Source: Erysipelotrichaceae bacterium NK3D112
GTDB taxonomy: Bacteria; Bacillota_I; Bacilli_A; Erysipelotrichales; Erysipelotrichaceae
Assembly (NCBI GenBank): GCA_000701725.1
Contig: JNJQ01000001.1
Span: 124,001 to 188,000 of the forward strand
Length of the DNA: 64,000 nucleotides
Direction: 5' to 3'
Position numbers and translations under genes: made by a program
Shown: one piece after another, positions 25,381 to 33,922 of the stretch
Layout: each line of letters starts with the position of its first letter
How positions within the stretch are numbered: the first letter of the stretch is position 1
The notes under the pieces: generated by a model
Databases searched by the model: none
What the model saw: the letters and a program-made list of their open reading frames with translations, nothing else
Told to the model about the DNA's origin: nothing

Positions 25381-26064
25381 ATGGAAACCACATCTAATTA
25401 CCGGTTCACCGAGTCTTTCTATATGCCCCGGCAAATGCACTACGGGAATAATTTTTATGAATTCATCAGTGCGAAAACACAGAAGCATATTCAATGTTAC
25501 AGTACATTGGAATACTACAATGCCATTTGCCTTGAGATGGATCATAATGTGGAATATTATCTCCCGCAGATCGGAAGCTTTGAAGTGAGAGACGATAACG
25601 GTGAGCTTTTTCATATTGCTCCGGATGTCTATGTCTATTACAGGGATGATGTTGAAGAAATCCAGGAAGTCAAGTATTATCGGGAAACTGTCGATACTGA
25701 TGATCAATCACTCCGCTCTCAGCGGCAAATCAAGCTGGAAAGACAATGGGCTTATTCCAACGGCATGAAGTTTGATGTCAGAACTGAAAAGAAGATTATA
25801 AAAAACAGGTTTCAAATGGCAAACCTGATTTGGATGTATGGTCATGTAAGCCAGTATTCAAATGTGAAATATGCGGATTATTGCAATCACATCAAAGATA
25901 TTCTTTCTGATGGAGGCAAGGTTTCAATCAGGGACATTGCCTTAATGCTAAAGGTGAACGAGTATACGGCAATGACGACTGTGTCACAGATGTATTCACA
26001 GGGTCTCATAAGCATGAATATAAAAGAACGTCAGATCAATCTTGATACCGGAGTCACCTTATGA
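25381..26064 (+). CDS. tnsA: TnsA-like transposon endonuclease
   Basis: 227 residues from ATG 25381 with AAAGGA upstream; a TTG at 25375 is a possible alternative start. The restriction-enzyme-like nuclease core shows in ordered acidic residues: Glu in YSTLEYYNA, Asp in HIAPDVYVYY, and Q-E-V-K in EEIQEVKYY. A C-terminal winged-helix region (KVSIRDIALMLKVNEYTAMTTVSQM) follows. TnsA cuts the 5' ends of the element so that Tn7-type elements move by cut-and-paste. It overlaps tnsB by ATGA. Confidence 0.87.
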   Translation: METTSNYRFTESFYMPRQMHYGNNFYEFISAKTQKHIQCYSTLEYYNAICLEMDHNVEYYLPQIGSFEVRDDNGELFHIAPDVYVYYRDDVEEIQEVKYYRETVDTDDQSLRSQRQIKLERQWAYSNGMKFDVRTEKKIIKNRFQMANLIWMYGHVSQYSNVKYADYCNHIKDILSDGGKVSIRDIALMLKVNEYTAMTTVSQMYSQGLISMNIKERQINLDTGVTL

Positions 26065-28085
26065 ACAAGCAGAAGTACGAATTCGAAGAACTGAACAGAA
26101 TTCGTTCAGAGTGGGATCCTGATGCGGTCAATGAAGCCTTAATGGATGAAGATGAGCGCAGATTCTTTCTTAAAAGGAAAAAAGCTGTTGATTTGTATTG
26201 CGACGGTTTCAAGATTAAAGACATCTGCAAAGAAACCGGAATGCATCAAGGGGCTATTTATGTGTGCCTTGAAAGAGCATTAACCATTAACCCTGAAACA
26301 GAAACCTATTATGGGTATGCCGGATTAACATATTATGCGAGAGTTCATGACAGTGTAAGAACAGATGCAAGTTCAAAAGGACCATATCGTTTTAAAAAGT
26401 TGATGGATGATAATCCGGAATTGGAGCAGATGCTTTTTGAGGTGTATTTCGATAAAGGTTCAGCGGCATTTGAGCATAATATCTCCATTCTTGACTTGCA
26501 TAAACGAATGATGAAATGGCTTCGGCAGCATAACTATACTGACGATGAATATCCTTTCAATACGAAAAACAAGGGATATACTTCACTTTGGGCTTATGTG
26601 AAAAAACTTGAACGCAATCATATCAGAAGCGCTTCCCGACGGGCTGAGAAAAATGCGGCTCAGATTGTCACTTCAACCGGATATGGAGAAATGACGCAAA
26701 TTTTCCCTATAGCTCCATATCAGGCGGTTCAGATGGATGGGCACAGAGTTGACTGTGTCTATGTTGTTGAAGTTCGGAATAAAGATAATGAAATCCGCTA
26801 CATGACTGCCCAGCGCTGCTGGCTCATTTTAACGATAGATGTTGCTACAAGATGTGTTCTTGGTTATTCCCTCACACAGGAAGATAACTATGACACAACT
26901 GACGTTTTACAATCATTTCAGAACTCGGTTATGCCGAAAAATGAAACAGAATTTACCGTTCCCGGTCTCAAAGTGCCGGAAGGCGGTGGCTGGCCTGACA
27001 CAGTAATACCTGAACTGGAGTACAGTTTGCCCGCCTCAATATATCTCGATAATGCAAAATCACATTTATCAGGGTTGACAAGATACAAGGTTCTGAACGT
27101 TCTGGGAAGTACTTTATCTTACGGCTCTGTCAGTACACCCGAAACAAGAGGTATTGTCGAACGCTTCTTCAGAAAAATGGAAGAATATGGAATTCATAGA
27201 CTTCCAAGCACTACCGGTTCCAATCCGAGTGACCCTAAACGTAAAGAAGCAGAAAAAAATGCGCAAAAGTATAAGATTACATTCGAGATTGTCTGTCAGA
27301 TCCTGGAATGGTCGATCATGATGCAGAATACAAGGCCGAACGATCAGCTGGACGGAATGTCTCCGATTGATTTGATGAAAGCCCGTATTAAAATCGGCGG
27401 AATGTGGCCAAAGCGGGCTACAGATGAGCAAAAACGGCAGATTTCAACTCTGACGTACATATACAAGGAATACACGATCAAAGGAAATCAGAAAAAAGGA
27501 AGACGGCCGTATATACATTACGAGAATGCAAATTATCGCGGCCCGATTATTTCCGATAGTTTTGATTATGCGGGCAAAACCGTAATTTTGGAGATCAATC
27601 CAAGAAACATCAGCGAGATAAGGGTTTACAGCAAGGAAAACAAAAAATACATCGATACTGTAAAGGTTACCGGTCAATGGGCAAGTATACCGCATTCACT
27701 GCAAACCAGAAAGTGGGCACAGAAATACGCAAATGAATATCGTGCCACATATGGATATGATACTGAAGATCCGCTCGGCGAATTCATCAAGTCATTGATT
27801 GCAGAGCAGGGTAAATCAAAAGTTGCGCGGACAAAACTCGACATCATAAAAAATGACGTGCTCCCGTATCTCGATACAGATACAAACAAAGGACCGATTG
27901 AAATTGAAACAAAAACTGAGCAGCCGGCAGTTGAAAATCAGGCAGCCGGGGAAATAGATTTTAGAACAGTCGCCATCGAAGAACTCAAGAAGATGGATCT
28001 GTCCGGATTGTCGCTTGATCAAAGGATGATCCTGATGGAAAGATTATCTTCTGACGAATACCACAAATTAATGAAAAAAGGATGA
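26061..28085 (+). CDS. tnsB: TnsB-like DDE transposase
   Basis: 674 residues. An N-terminal helix-turn-helix region (AVDLYCDGFKIKDICKETGMHQGAIYV) binds the end repeats. The integrase core has catalytic Asp in VQMDGHRVD (about residue 225), Asp in IYLDNAKSHL (about 330) and Glu in RGIVERFFRKM (about 366). A mu-transposase-type C-terminal beta domain follows. It joins 3' ends to the target. The last 100 residues include a Pro/Glu-rich linker and a short helix, which in Tn7 contacts TnsC. Confidence 0.93.
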   Translation: MNKQKYEFEELNRIRSEWDPDAVNEALMDEDERRFFLKRKKAVDLYCDGFKIKDICKETGMHQGAIYVCLERALTINPETETYYGYAGLTYYARVHDSVRTDASSKGPYRFKKLMDDNPELEQMLFEVYFDKGSAAFEHNISILDLHKRMMKWLRQHNYTDDEYPFNTKNKGYTSLWAYVKKLERNHIRSASRRAEKNAAQIVTSTGYGEMTQIFPIAPYQAVQMDGHRVDCVYVVEVRNKDNEIRYMTAQRCWLILTIDVATRCVLGYSLTQEDNYDTTDVLQSFQNSVMPKNETEFTVPGLKVPEGGGWPDTVIPELEYSLPASIYLDNAKSHLSGLTRYKVLNVLGSTLSYGSVSTPETRGIVERFFRKMEEYGIHRLPSTTGSNPSDPKRKEAEKNAQKYKITFEIVCQILEWSIMMQNTRPNDQLDGMSPIDLMKARIKIGGMWPKRATDEQKRQISTLTYIYKEYTIKGNQKKGRRPYIHYENANYRGPIISDSFDYAGKTVILEINPRNISEIRVYSKENKKYIDTVKVTGQWASIPHSLQTRKWAQKYANEYRATYGYDTEDPLGEFIKSLIAEQGKSKVARTKLDIIKNDVLPYLDTDTNKGPIEIETKTEQPAVENQAAGEIDFRTVAIEELKKMDLSGLSLDQRMILMERLSSDEYHKLMKKG

Positions 28086-28091
28086 TGCGTA

Positions 28092-29093
28092 ATGAGTGAT
28101 TTTGATTTTGAAGACTTCATTGATTTTTTTGGAGAAAACGAGAACACAATAAAAACAACGGAAATCAGAGATCTGTTCGAATCTATATATCAATGGATCG
28201 CCAGGAAAAACCAAGGAGCCATCATCTACGGTAAGCCTCGTGTTGGAAAAACAAGAGCACTTGAACTTTTAAGCAAAGAACTCCAGCAAAAATATGGCGA
28301 ACAGTACCCGGTTTATATTCTTTACTTGTCAGGGCAGGATAATATCGGAAAAACCGAAAGATACTTCTATGTGGAAATGCTCAGAGCTTTGCATCAGGTT
28401 TCTTCAAGGAATGAAACAGCACAGACTCTGAAACGGCGCATCATTAATACCATTTCAGCAGATGCAGTTGCAACAAACACCAGAACAGCTGTGCTGATTG
28501 TTGATGAGGCACAGTATATGGATAACAGCAGATATTCATGGCTGAAAGCAATTTATGATGAACTGAAACATGGGGATGCGAAGAGCGACACAAAAGGGAT
28601 CAGCTTGGTTGTTCTGCTTGTTGGCATGGACAATTTGATGAAGATCCGGCAGCAGTACATCCATTCTGAGAGCAGCTACATCGCAGCCCGGTTTATGACA
28701 AAGACGTTTCAGTTTTCAGGAATAAAAGGTCCGGAGTCCATGATGGAGATCCTGAAAGTGATCAACGATGAACTGGATTATTTCGTAGATGGAGAACGGA
28801 TCAATGTTATGAAACAGCTGTTCCCTAAGAGCTTTGCAAATGGAAAATCACTGCTTCAGCTTGCCGTCCCAATCTGGGATGCTTTCAACAACTATGCCAA
28901 GAAGCTGGCAGGTGTGAAGCTCTCCGATGAAACATTCAAGGTGAAGGAGATCACCATGCAGGCGTTCATGAACTGTATCACAATGATCTTTCAGGAATAC
29001 AGCGCATACTCAGCTTCAGGAGAAGAGGTATGGCCAACAAAGGCTCTGATAAAGAGATGCGTGGAAGAAAGCGGATTTGATGTTACAGGCTGA
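28092..29093 (+). CDS. tnsC: TnsC-like AAA+ target-complex ATPase
   Basis: 333 residues. Walker A is YGKPRVGKT (about residues 45-53) and Walker B is AVLIVDEAQYMD (about 135-145), with the AAA+ fold of the TnsC/TniB family. It links TniQ-bound target DNA to TnsAB and governs target immunity. It is shorter than Tn7 TnsC (about 555 residues), like the compact versions found with small TniQ proteins. A ribosome site is not obvious; the start follows tnsB by six bases, consistent with coupling. Confidence 0.9.
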   Translation: MSDFDFEDFIDFFGENENTIKTTEIRDLFESIYQWIARKNQGAIIYGKPRVGKTRALELLSKELQQKYGEQYPVYILYLSGQDNIGKTERYFYVEMLRALHQVSSRNETAQTLKRRIINTISADAVATNTRTAVLIVDEAQYMDNSRYSWLKAIYDELKHGDAKSDTKGISLVVLLVGMDNLMKIRQQYIHSESSYIAARFMTKTFQFSGIKGPESMMEILKVINDELDYFVDGERINVMKQLFPKSFANGKSLLQLAVPIWDAFNNYAKKLAGVKLSDETFKVKEITMQAFMNCITMIFQEYSAYSASGEEVWPTKALIKRCVEESGFDVTG

Positions 29094-29106
29094 CATCTCT
29101 GCACAT

Positions 29107-29132
29107 ATATTCATGGTTTAACTTAAATTAAT
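29107..29132 (-). repeat. inner right-end TnsB-like site
   Basis: ATATTCATGGTTTAACTTAA matches the outer right repeat (ATTTTCATTGTTTAACTTAA) with two differences. It is the same orientation as the outer right repeat. Confidence 0.85.
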
Positions 29133-29169
29133 ATCAGAATGAACAGTTGCCGAAGTCAGGAAATTTCAT

Positions 29170-29192
29170 ATTTTCTGACTTTTACTTAAACA
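29170..29192 (-). repeat. middle right-end TnsB-like site
   Basis: ATTTTCTGACTTTTACTTAA resembles the outer repeat but is more divergent in its centre. Confidence 0.6.
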
Positions 29193-29218
29193 TTTTCATT
29201 GTTTAACTTAAATGAACA
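29192..29218 (-). repeat. right terminal inverted repeat, outermost TnsB-like site
   Basis: It ends CTTAAATGAACA and is the inverted partner of 14269-14295. It directly precedes the right ATATT copy. Confidence 0.92.
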
Positions 29219-29223
29219 ATATT
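29219..29223. repeat. target-site duplication, right copy
   Basis: ATATT, identical to 14264-14268. Removing the element and one copy restores a short intergenic gap between aspartokinase and the GntR gene. Confidence 0.9.
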
Positions 29224-29247
29224 TTGCAAATAAACACCATATAACAG

Positions 29248-29279
29248 TTGAAACAGTGTTAACACTGTTATATAGTGTT
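29248..29279 (+). promoter_or_regulatory. promoter and self-operator of the GntR/ABC operon
   Basis: TTGAAA (29248-29253), 17-bp spacer, TATAGT (29271-29276). The spacer holds a perfect 18-bp palindrome AACAGTGTTAACACTGTT (29252-29269). A second dyad, AACACT-n7-AGTGTT (29261-29279), covers the -10 and resembles YtrA-type operators. Repression by the GntR protein is the natural reading. Confidence 0.75.
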
Positions 29280-29305
29280 TATAGCCGAAAGGCAGAGGTA
29301 ACTGC

Positions 29306-29677
29306 ATGCAGATGATTATCAACACCACATCCATGGTGCCGATCTATGAGCAGATCATGGAAAACATCAAACGGATGATTATTGAAGGTGAACTGAAAAA
29401 CGGAGACGTTCTTCCTTCCGTGCGCACGCTTTCCAAAGAGCTGAAAATCAGCGCTCTCACAGTCAAAAAGGCCTATGACTGTCTGGAAGAGGAAGGCTAC
29501 ACGGCAACTGTCCACGGCAAAGGGACCTATGTGACGGGAACCAATGCAGAAATGCTGGCAGAACAGAGACGTTTCGAAATCCAGAATGAGCTGGAAAAAG
29601 TTGTGAAGAAGGCGGAACAGTACGGCGTATCCCATGAGGAGATCGCACAGCTGCTTTCGCTGATCTTTGAGGAGTAA
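29306..29677 (+). CDS. GntR-family regulator, YtrA subfamily
   Basis: 123 residues. The GntR winged helix is complete (PIYEQIMENIKRMIIEGELKNGDVLPSVRTLSKELKISALTVKKAYDCLEEEGY, then VHGKGTYVTG). Only a short C-terminal helical tail follows, typical of YtrA regulators that control ABC exporters. It leads the operon with an ATP-binding protein and a permease. A self-operator lies in its promoter. Confidence 0.93.
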   Translation: MQMIINTTSMVPIYEQIMENIKRMIIEGELKNGDVLPSVRTLSKELKISALTVKKAYDCLEEEGYTATVHGKGTYVTGTNAEMLAEQRRFEIQNELEKVVKKAEQYGVSHEEIAQLLSLIFEE

Positions 29678-29683
29678 ACAAAG

Positions 29684-30535
29684 ATGCTGAAAATCGAACA
29701 TATACAGAAACACTGGCCGGGATTTGATCTCGATTGTTCCATGGAGGTGACAAAGGGCCGGATCACGGGTCTGATCGGTGCCAACGGCGCCGGCAAGAGC
29801 ACCCTGTTCAAGATTATTCTCGGACTGGTCTTTGCGGACGGCGGTAAGATCACGCTGTTTGACAAGGATTATGAAAGCCTCACAAATGAGGACAGAACCA
29901 GAATCGGCGCGGTGCTTGCGGACAGCACATTCTCCGGTTTCATCACCATCAATGACGCGAAGACGATTCTCAAAAGCTTCTATCCCGCTTTCAATGAGCA
30001 GCTCTTCGAGCAGAAATGCCGTGAATTCAGCCTGGCCCCGGATAAGAAGATCAAAGAGCTTTCCACCGGCATGAGGGCAAAGTTCAAGGTGCTCTGCGCA
30101 GTCACAAGAGACGCGGACTTCCTGATTCTTGATGAGCCGACCAGCGGTCTTGATGTCATCGCCCGCGAAGAGGTGCTGGAAATGCTGAGAGATTACATGG
30201 AGGAAAATGATTCCCGTGCCATTCTGATCAGCTCGCACATTTCCACCGATCTGGAAACGCTCTGCGATGATTTCTATATGGTGCATGAAGGAAAAATCAT
30301 TCTCCATGAGGAAACCGACCGTCTGCTTTCAGAATACGCAATTCTGAAAACAGACCTGAAGACCTATGAAACACTGGACAAAACATATCTTCTCAAAAAG
30401 AAGAAGGAAGCGTTCGGATACAGCTGCCTGACTGACCGGCGCGGATACTATCTTGAGAATTATCCGGAACTTGTGATTGAGAAAAGCGGTATTGATGAAC
30501 TGATCAATCTCATGGTGAAAGGAGTATCAATATGA
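29684..30535 (+). CDS. ABC transporter ATP-binding protein
   Basis: 283 residues with Walker A GANGAGKST, signature ELSTGMRAKFK (a variant of LSGGQ, with Thr for the first Gly), and Walker B DFLILDEPTSGLD followed by the switch His in ILISSHI. It is typical of ABC-2 exporters paired with a YtrA regulator, often for envelope stress or bacteriocin-type resistance. It overlaps the permease by ATGA. The exported substrate is unknown. Confidence 0.93.
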   Translation: MLKIEHIQKHWPGFDLDCSMEVTKGRITGLIGANGAGKSTLFKIILGLVFADGGKITLFDKDYESLTNEDRTRIGAVLADSTFSGFITINDAKTILKSFYPAFNEQLFEQKCREFSLAPDKKIKELSTGMRAKFKVLCAVTRDADFLILDEPTSGLDVIAREEVLEMLRDYMEENDSRAILISSHISTDLETLCDDFYMVHEGKIILHEETDRLLSEYAILKTDLKTYETLDKTYLLKKKKEAFGYSCLTDRRGYYLENYPELVIEKSGIDELINLMVKGVSI

Positions 30536-31185
30536 AAGGACTGCTGACAAAGGATCTTTTGATCCTGAAACAACAGGCGAAGACCGCCGTGTTTATCCTG
30601 CTTTGCGGCATCATGATGTCATTCACCTTTGAAAAGACCATGGTGATCGGCTATATCACGATCATCGGCACAATGCTCGCATTCAGCACGATCGGCTATG
30701 ACGAATTCGACAACGGCTACAGCTTCATCTTCACGCTTCCCGTCAGCCGCAGAACCTATGTGCGTGAAAAGTATGTGCTCGCGCTTGGCTGCGCATTCTC
30801 CATGGCCGTGCTTGGCGGGATCATCGCACTGGTGATGATGCTTGCGGACGGAACCCAACATGCCCTGGAAGAAACACTGATCAGCAGCGGTTCCATGATC
30901 GCAGTCGCGATTCTGTTCATCAGCTTCATGATTCCCGTCCGGATCAAATACAATGCGGAAAAGGGAAGAGTCATCATGTATATCCTCTATGCGGCAGTTC
31001 TGGTGGGCGGATTTGCCGGCAGTAAACTGATCTCCATGCTTGGCATTGACATGCCGGGGTTCATCGCAAAGCTCGACGCGATGAATCCATGGGTGATCAT
31101 GTGCATTCTTGCCATCGCTGTGTTAATCTTACTTGCGGTTTCGGAACAATATACCGAGCACGTCATCTCCAAAAAGGAATACTGA
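30532..31185 (+). CDS. ABC-2 type permease
   Basis: 217 residues with about six membrane helices (for example TAVFILLCGIMMSFTF and VIMCILAIAVLILLAV). It contains the ABC-2 segment FSTIGYDEFDNGYSFIFTLPVSRRTYVREKY, typical of the YtrC/D-like permease family. It pairs with the ATP-binding protein immediately upstream. Confidence 0.9.
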   Translation: MKGLLTKDLLILKQQAKTAVFILLCGIMMSFTFEKTMVIGYITIIGTMLAFSTIGYDEFDNGYSFIFTLPVSRRTYVREKYVLALGCAFSMAVLGGIIALVMMLADGTQHALEETLISSGSMIAVAILFISFMIPVRIKYNAEKGRVIMYILYAAVLVGGFAGSKLISMLGIDMPGFIAKLDAMNPWVIMCILAIAVLILLAVSEQYTEHVISKKEY

Positions 31186-31189
31186 TCCA

Positions 31190-31224
31190 TACAGTGCGGC
31201 AGCCGATGCCGCATTGTTTTTTTA
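31190..31224 (+). terminator. terminator of the ABC operon
   Basis: ACAGTGCGGCA (31191-31201) and TGCCGCATTGT (31207-31217) pair, followed by a run of T. Confidence 0.85.
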
Positions 31225-31294
31225 GCGCTCAATATATGGACAGTTATCATATAATTTTCAATGAAAGAACCACCGTATCAATAAAGGAGATCAT

Positions 31295-33280
31295 ATGTTC
31301 AGAAACGATCACGGCATCCTGAGCGGGATGTACAAAGGCGAAACCGTCCGCATTGAGGCATGGGGCAAAGATGCGCTGCGAATCCGCACCACCCGTTATC
31401 CGTCCTTCACAGACAATGACTGGGCTTTAAGTGAAGCTCCCTCATGCACAAAGGCAGAGATCATTATCAGTGCAGACGGGGAAAGGGCGGAAATCATCAA
31501 CGGAAGGATCAGGGCAGTCCTTAACCGCCAGTGCGTCATCACTTTCTATAAAGATGAAACAATGATACTGCGCGAATACTTCCGCAATTATGGCGGCACC
31601 TTATGTGATGAAAGCCGCTGTCTGAAATATATCAGCCGTGAATACATTCCCTATATCGGCGGAGATTACCGGATCGTGCAGAAGTTTGACAGCGATCCGG
31701 ATGAGAAAATCTTCGGCATGGGACAGTACCAGATGGCCAATACCAATCTCAAGGGCTGCATCCTTGATCTTGAACAGAGAAACTCCCAGGTGAGTGTTCC
31801 CTTTATGATTTCAAACAAGGGCTATGGTCTTTTATGGAACAATCCGGCCGTGGGCAGAGCGTCATTCGGCATGAATCTCACCGAATTCACAGCTGAGGCG
31901 GTGAAACAGCTGGATTACTGGATCACGGCTGCCGACACCCCGAAAGAGCTTTTGAAAAACTATACCGATGTCACCGGAAGGGCGCCTCAATTTCCCGATG
32001 ATCTGCTTGGCTTATGGCAGAGCAAACTGCGCTACCGCACCCAGAAAGAAGTTCTGGAAGTTGCGCATGAATGCAGGGCAAAAGGCGTGAACATCGATGT
32101 CATCGTCATCGACTTCTTCCATTGGCCTTACCAGGGGGAATGGTGCTTTGACAAGGACTACTGGCCTGATCCCAAAGCCATGATTGATGAGCTTCATGAG
32201 ATGGGCATCAAGGTATGCGTCTCTGTATGGCCTTCGGTTGACAAGCGCAGCTCCCATTTTGCAGAGATGGAAGAGAGAGGCCTTCTCATCCGTACGGAAA
32301 GAGGAGGTGTGCAGACTTATGACTATCAGGGCGACTGCACGGAGATCGACGCGACCAACCCCGAAACCCGTGAATATGTCTATGACATCATCCGCAGAAA
32401 CTATCTCGATCTGGGCGTGGATATGATCTGGCTGGACAATGCCGAGCCTGACTATGTGCGCTATGACTTTGACCAGTACCGCTATCACATCGGCACCGCG
32501 CTTTCCTGTTCCTGCATCTGGCCGCAGTATTTCAGCCGCATGATCCGCGAGGGACGCATGAAAGACGGCGAAACCAATCCGGTTTCACTGTTGAGAAGCG
32601 GCTGGGCGGGAAGCCAGAAATATGGCAATGTGATCTGGAGCGGCGATGTGCCAAGCACATTTGATTCACTTCGCGATCAGCTGCAGTGCGGCATCAACAT
32701 GGGCCTTGCCGGCATTCCATGGTGGACCACCGACATCGGCGGCTTCATGACCGATGACGTGAATGATCCCTCATTCAGACAGCTGCTTGTGCGCTGGTTT
32801 GAATTTGCCGTGTTCACCGGCATCCTGCGCATGCATGGCGACAGAGGACCGCACGATATTCCGGTTCTGGATGAGTGCGACTACGGCGGCGGATATCTGT
32901 TTACGGGACAGCCCAATGAACTCTGGAGCTATGGCGAAGAGGTGTTTGCGATTCTGAAAAAGAACCTCGCGCTGCGAGACACCCTGAAAAACTATATCGC
33001 TGATCTGTTCAGACAGGCGCATGAGGACGGCTCACCGCTGCTCAGAGCGATGTTCTATGAATTCCCGGAAGATGATACATGCTGGAAAACCTATGATCAG
33101 TACATGTTCGGTTCAGAATGTCTTGTGGCCCCGATTCTCAGTCCGGACACATTTGAGCGGAATGTCTATCTGCCAAAGGGCAGCTGGATGGATATCCGTG
33201 ATGAGAAGGTTTATGAAGGCGGCAGAATCATCAATGCCAGGGCACCGCTGGATTCCATCCCCGTATTCAGAAAGCTATGA
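31295..33280 (+). CDS. glycoside hydrolase family 31 enzyme
   Basis: 661 residues with no signal peptide, so probably cytosolic. The GH31 barrel is clear: RAPQFPDDLLGLWQSKLRYRT, nucleophile Asp in MIWLDNAEPDY (about residue 380), and acid/base Asp in VIWSGDVPSTFDSL (about 449). The sequence DIGGF (in PWWTTDIGGF) matches the family. It releases alpha-linked sugars such as glucose or xylose from oligosaccharides. The exact specificity is uncertain. The start at 31295 follows AAAGGAGA, with a TATAAT upstream. Confidence 0.93.
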   Translation: MFRNDHGILSGMYKGETVRIEAWGKDALRIRTTRYPSFTDNDWALSEAPSCTKAEIIISADGERAEIINGRIRAVLNRQCVITFYKDETMILREYFRNYGGTLCDESRCLKYISREYIPYIGGDYRIVQKFDSDPDEKIFGMGQYQMANTNLKGCILDLEQRNSQVSVPFMISNKGYGLLWNNPAVGRASFGMNLTEFTAEAVKQLDYWITAADTPKELLKNYTDVTGRAPQFPDDLLGLWQSKLRYRTQKEVLEVAHECRAKGVNIDVIVIDFFHWPYQGEWCFDKDYWPDPKAMIDELHEMGIKVCVSVWPSVDKRSSHFAEMEERGLLIRTERGGVQTYDYQGDCTEIDATNPETREYVYDIIRRNYLDLGVDMIWLDNAEPDYVRYDFDQYRYHIGTALSCSCIWPQYFSRMIREGRMKDGETNPVSLLRSGWAGSQKYGNVIWSGDVPSTFDSLRDQLQCGINMGLAGIPWWTTDIGGFMTDDVNDPSFRQLLVRWFEFAVFTGILRMHGDRGPHDIPVLDECDYGGGYLFTGQPNELWSYGEEVFAILKKNLALRDTLKNYIADLFRQAHEDGSPLLRAMFYEFPEDDTCWKTYDQYMFGSECLVAPILSPDTFERNVYLPKGSWMDIRDEKVYEGGRIINARAPLDSIPVFRKL

Positions 33281-33286
33281 GCGCGT

Positions 33287-33859
33287 ATGAGTGATCGTTC
33301 TGAAATTCAGTTCACGCTTGCCCATGGCTCGCCGCAATCCATGGAAGGGCGGACAGAGCGTGAAATCCGGGTCTACCGGTTTCTGGATCAGCTGAATATT
33401 GCATATGAGAGACTCGATCATTTCTCCATGCCCGGCGACACCATGGATGCATGTGAAACGCTCGGCAGACTGCTCAGTGTGCGCATCTGCAAGAATCTGT
33501 TTCTGTGCAACAGACAGCAGACCGTCTTTCATCTGCTGATCATGCCGGATGACAAGCCGTTTCATACCAAAGACTTTTCAAAACAGGTGGGCTCAAGCCG
33601 TCTGTCCTTTGCGAAGGAAGAGGATATGATCCGTCTGCTGGATCTGTATCCCGGCAGTGTCTCGGTCATGGGATTGATGAATGACAGCCCGCATGCAGTG
33701 CATCTTTCCATCGACGAGGATGTGCTGAAGCAGACCATGTTCGGCTGCCACCCATGTGTCAATACGTCCTCCATCCGCTTTGCCACAGATGATCTGATCA
33801 ATGTGATTCTGCCGGCGATGCATGTCACACCTCAGTTTGTGAAACTTCCGCAATACTGA
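33287..33859 (+). CDS. prolyl-tRNA deacylase (YbaK/ProX family)
   Basis: 190 residues of the YbaK/EbsC domain: ERLDHFSMPGDTMDACETLG near the N-terminus, LLIMPDDKPFHTKDFSKQVG with the conserved K, and FGCHPCVNTSSIRFATDDL near the end. Such proteins hydrolyse mischarged Ala-tRNA(Pro) or related tRNAs. It starts six bases after the GH31 stop and is probably cotranscribed with it. Confidence 0.9.
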   Translation: MSDRSEIQFTLAHGSPQSMEGRTEREIRVYRFLDQLNIAYERLDHFSMPGDTMDACETLGRLLSVRICKNLFLCNRQQTVFHLLIMPDDKPFHTKDFSKQVGSSRLSFAKEEDMIRLLDLYPGSVSVMGLMNDSPHAVHLSIDEDVLKQTMFGCHPCVNTSSIRFATDDLINVILPAMHVTPQFVKLPQY

Positions 33860-33877
33860 AATCACATAGAAAACAAA

Positions 33878-33908
33878 CAAAAGGGCAGGCCGTCATGGTC
33901 TGCCCTTG
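33878..33908. terminator. bidirectional terminator
   Basis: AAGGGCAG with GCC and the inverse GGTCTGCCCTT form a stem (33881-33907) between convergent genes. Confidence 0.8.
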
Positions 33909-33922
33909 ATGATTCTGAATGA

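Larger units (their letters stand above)
14269..29218. mobile_element. complete Tn7-like transposon carrying a type III restriction-modification system
   Basis: The ends are defined by near-perfect 27-bp terminal inverted repeats (24 of 27 identical), TGT/ACA tips and an exact ATATT duplication. Three TnsB-like repeats lie inside each end. Gene order from left to right is two tniQ/tnsD-like genes, two small unknown genes, mod, mod, res, a ribbon-helix-helix gene, then tnsA-tnsB-tnsC. All genes are on the plus strand and appear intact. The region is visibly more AT-rich than the aspartokinase and ABC-transporter flanks. In Tn7 itself tnsABCDE form one block; here the target selectors and the core transposase are at opposite ends with cargo between. 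Confidence 0.93.

Noticed and set aside
14239-29305. Whether the region is a prophage or an integrative conjugative element
   Set aside because: No phage structural, integrase or conjugation genes are present, and the Tn7-type ends and duplication explain the borders.
29279-30307. Long minus-strand open frame across the GntR and ABC genes
   Set aside because: It runs antisense to two well-defined genes and would begin in the ATPase gene; no motif supports it.
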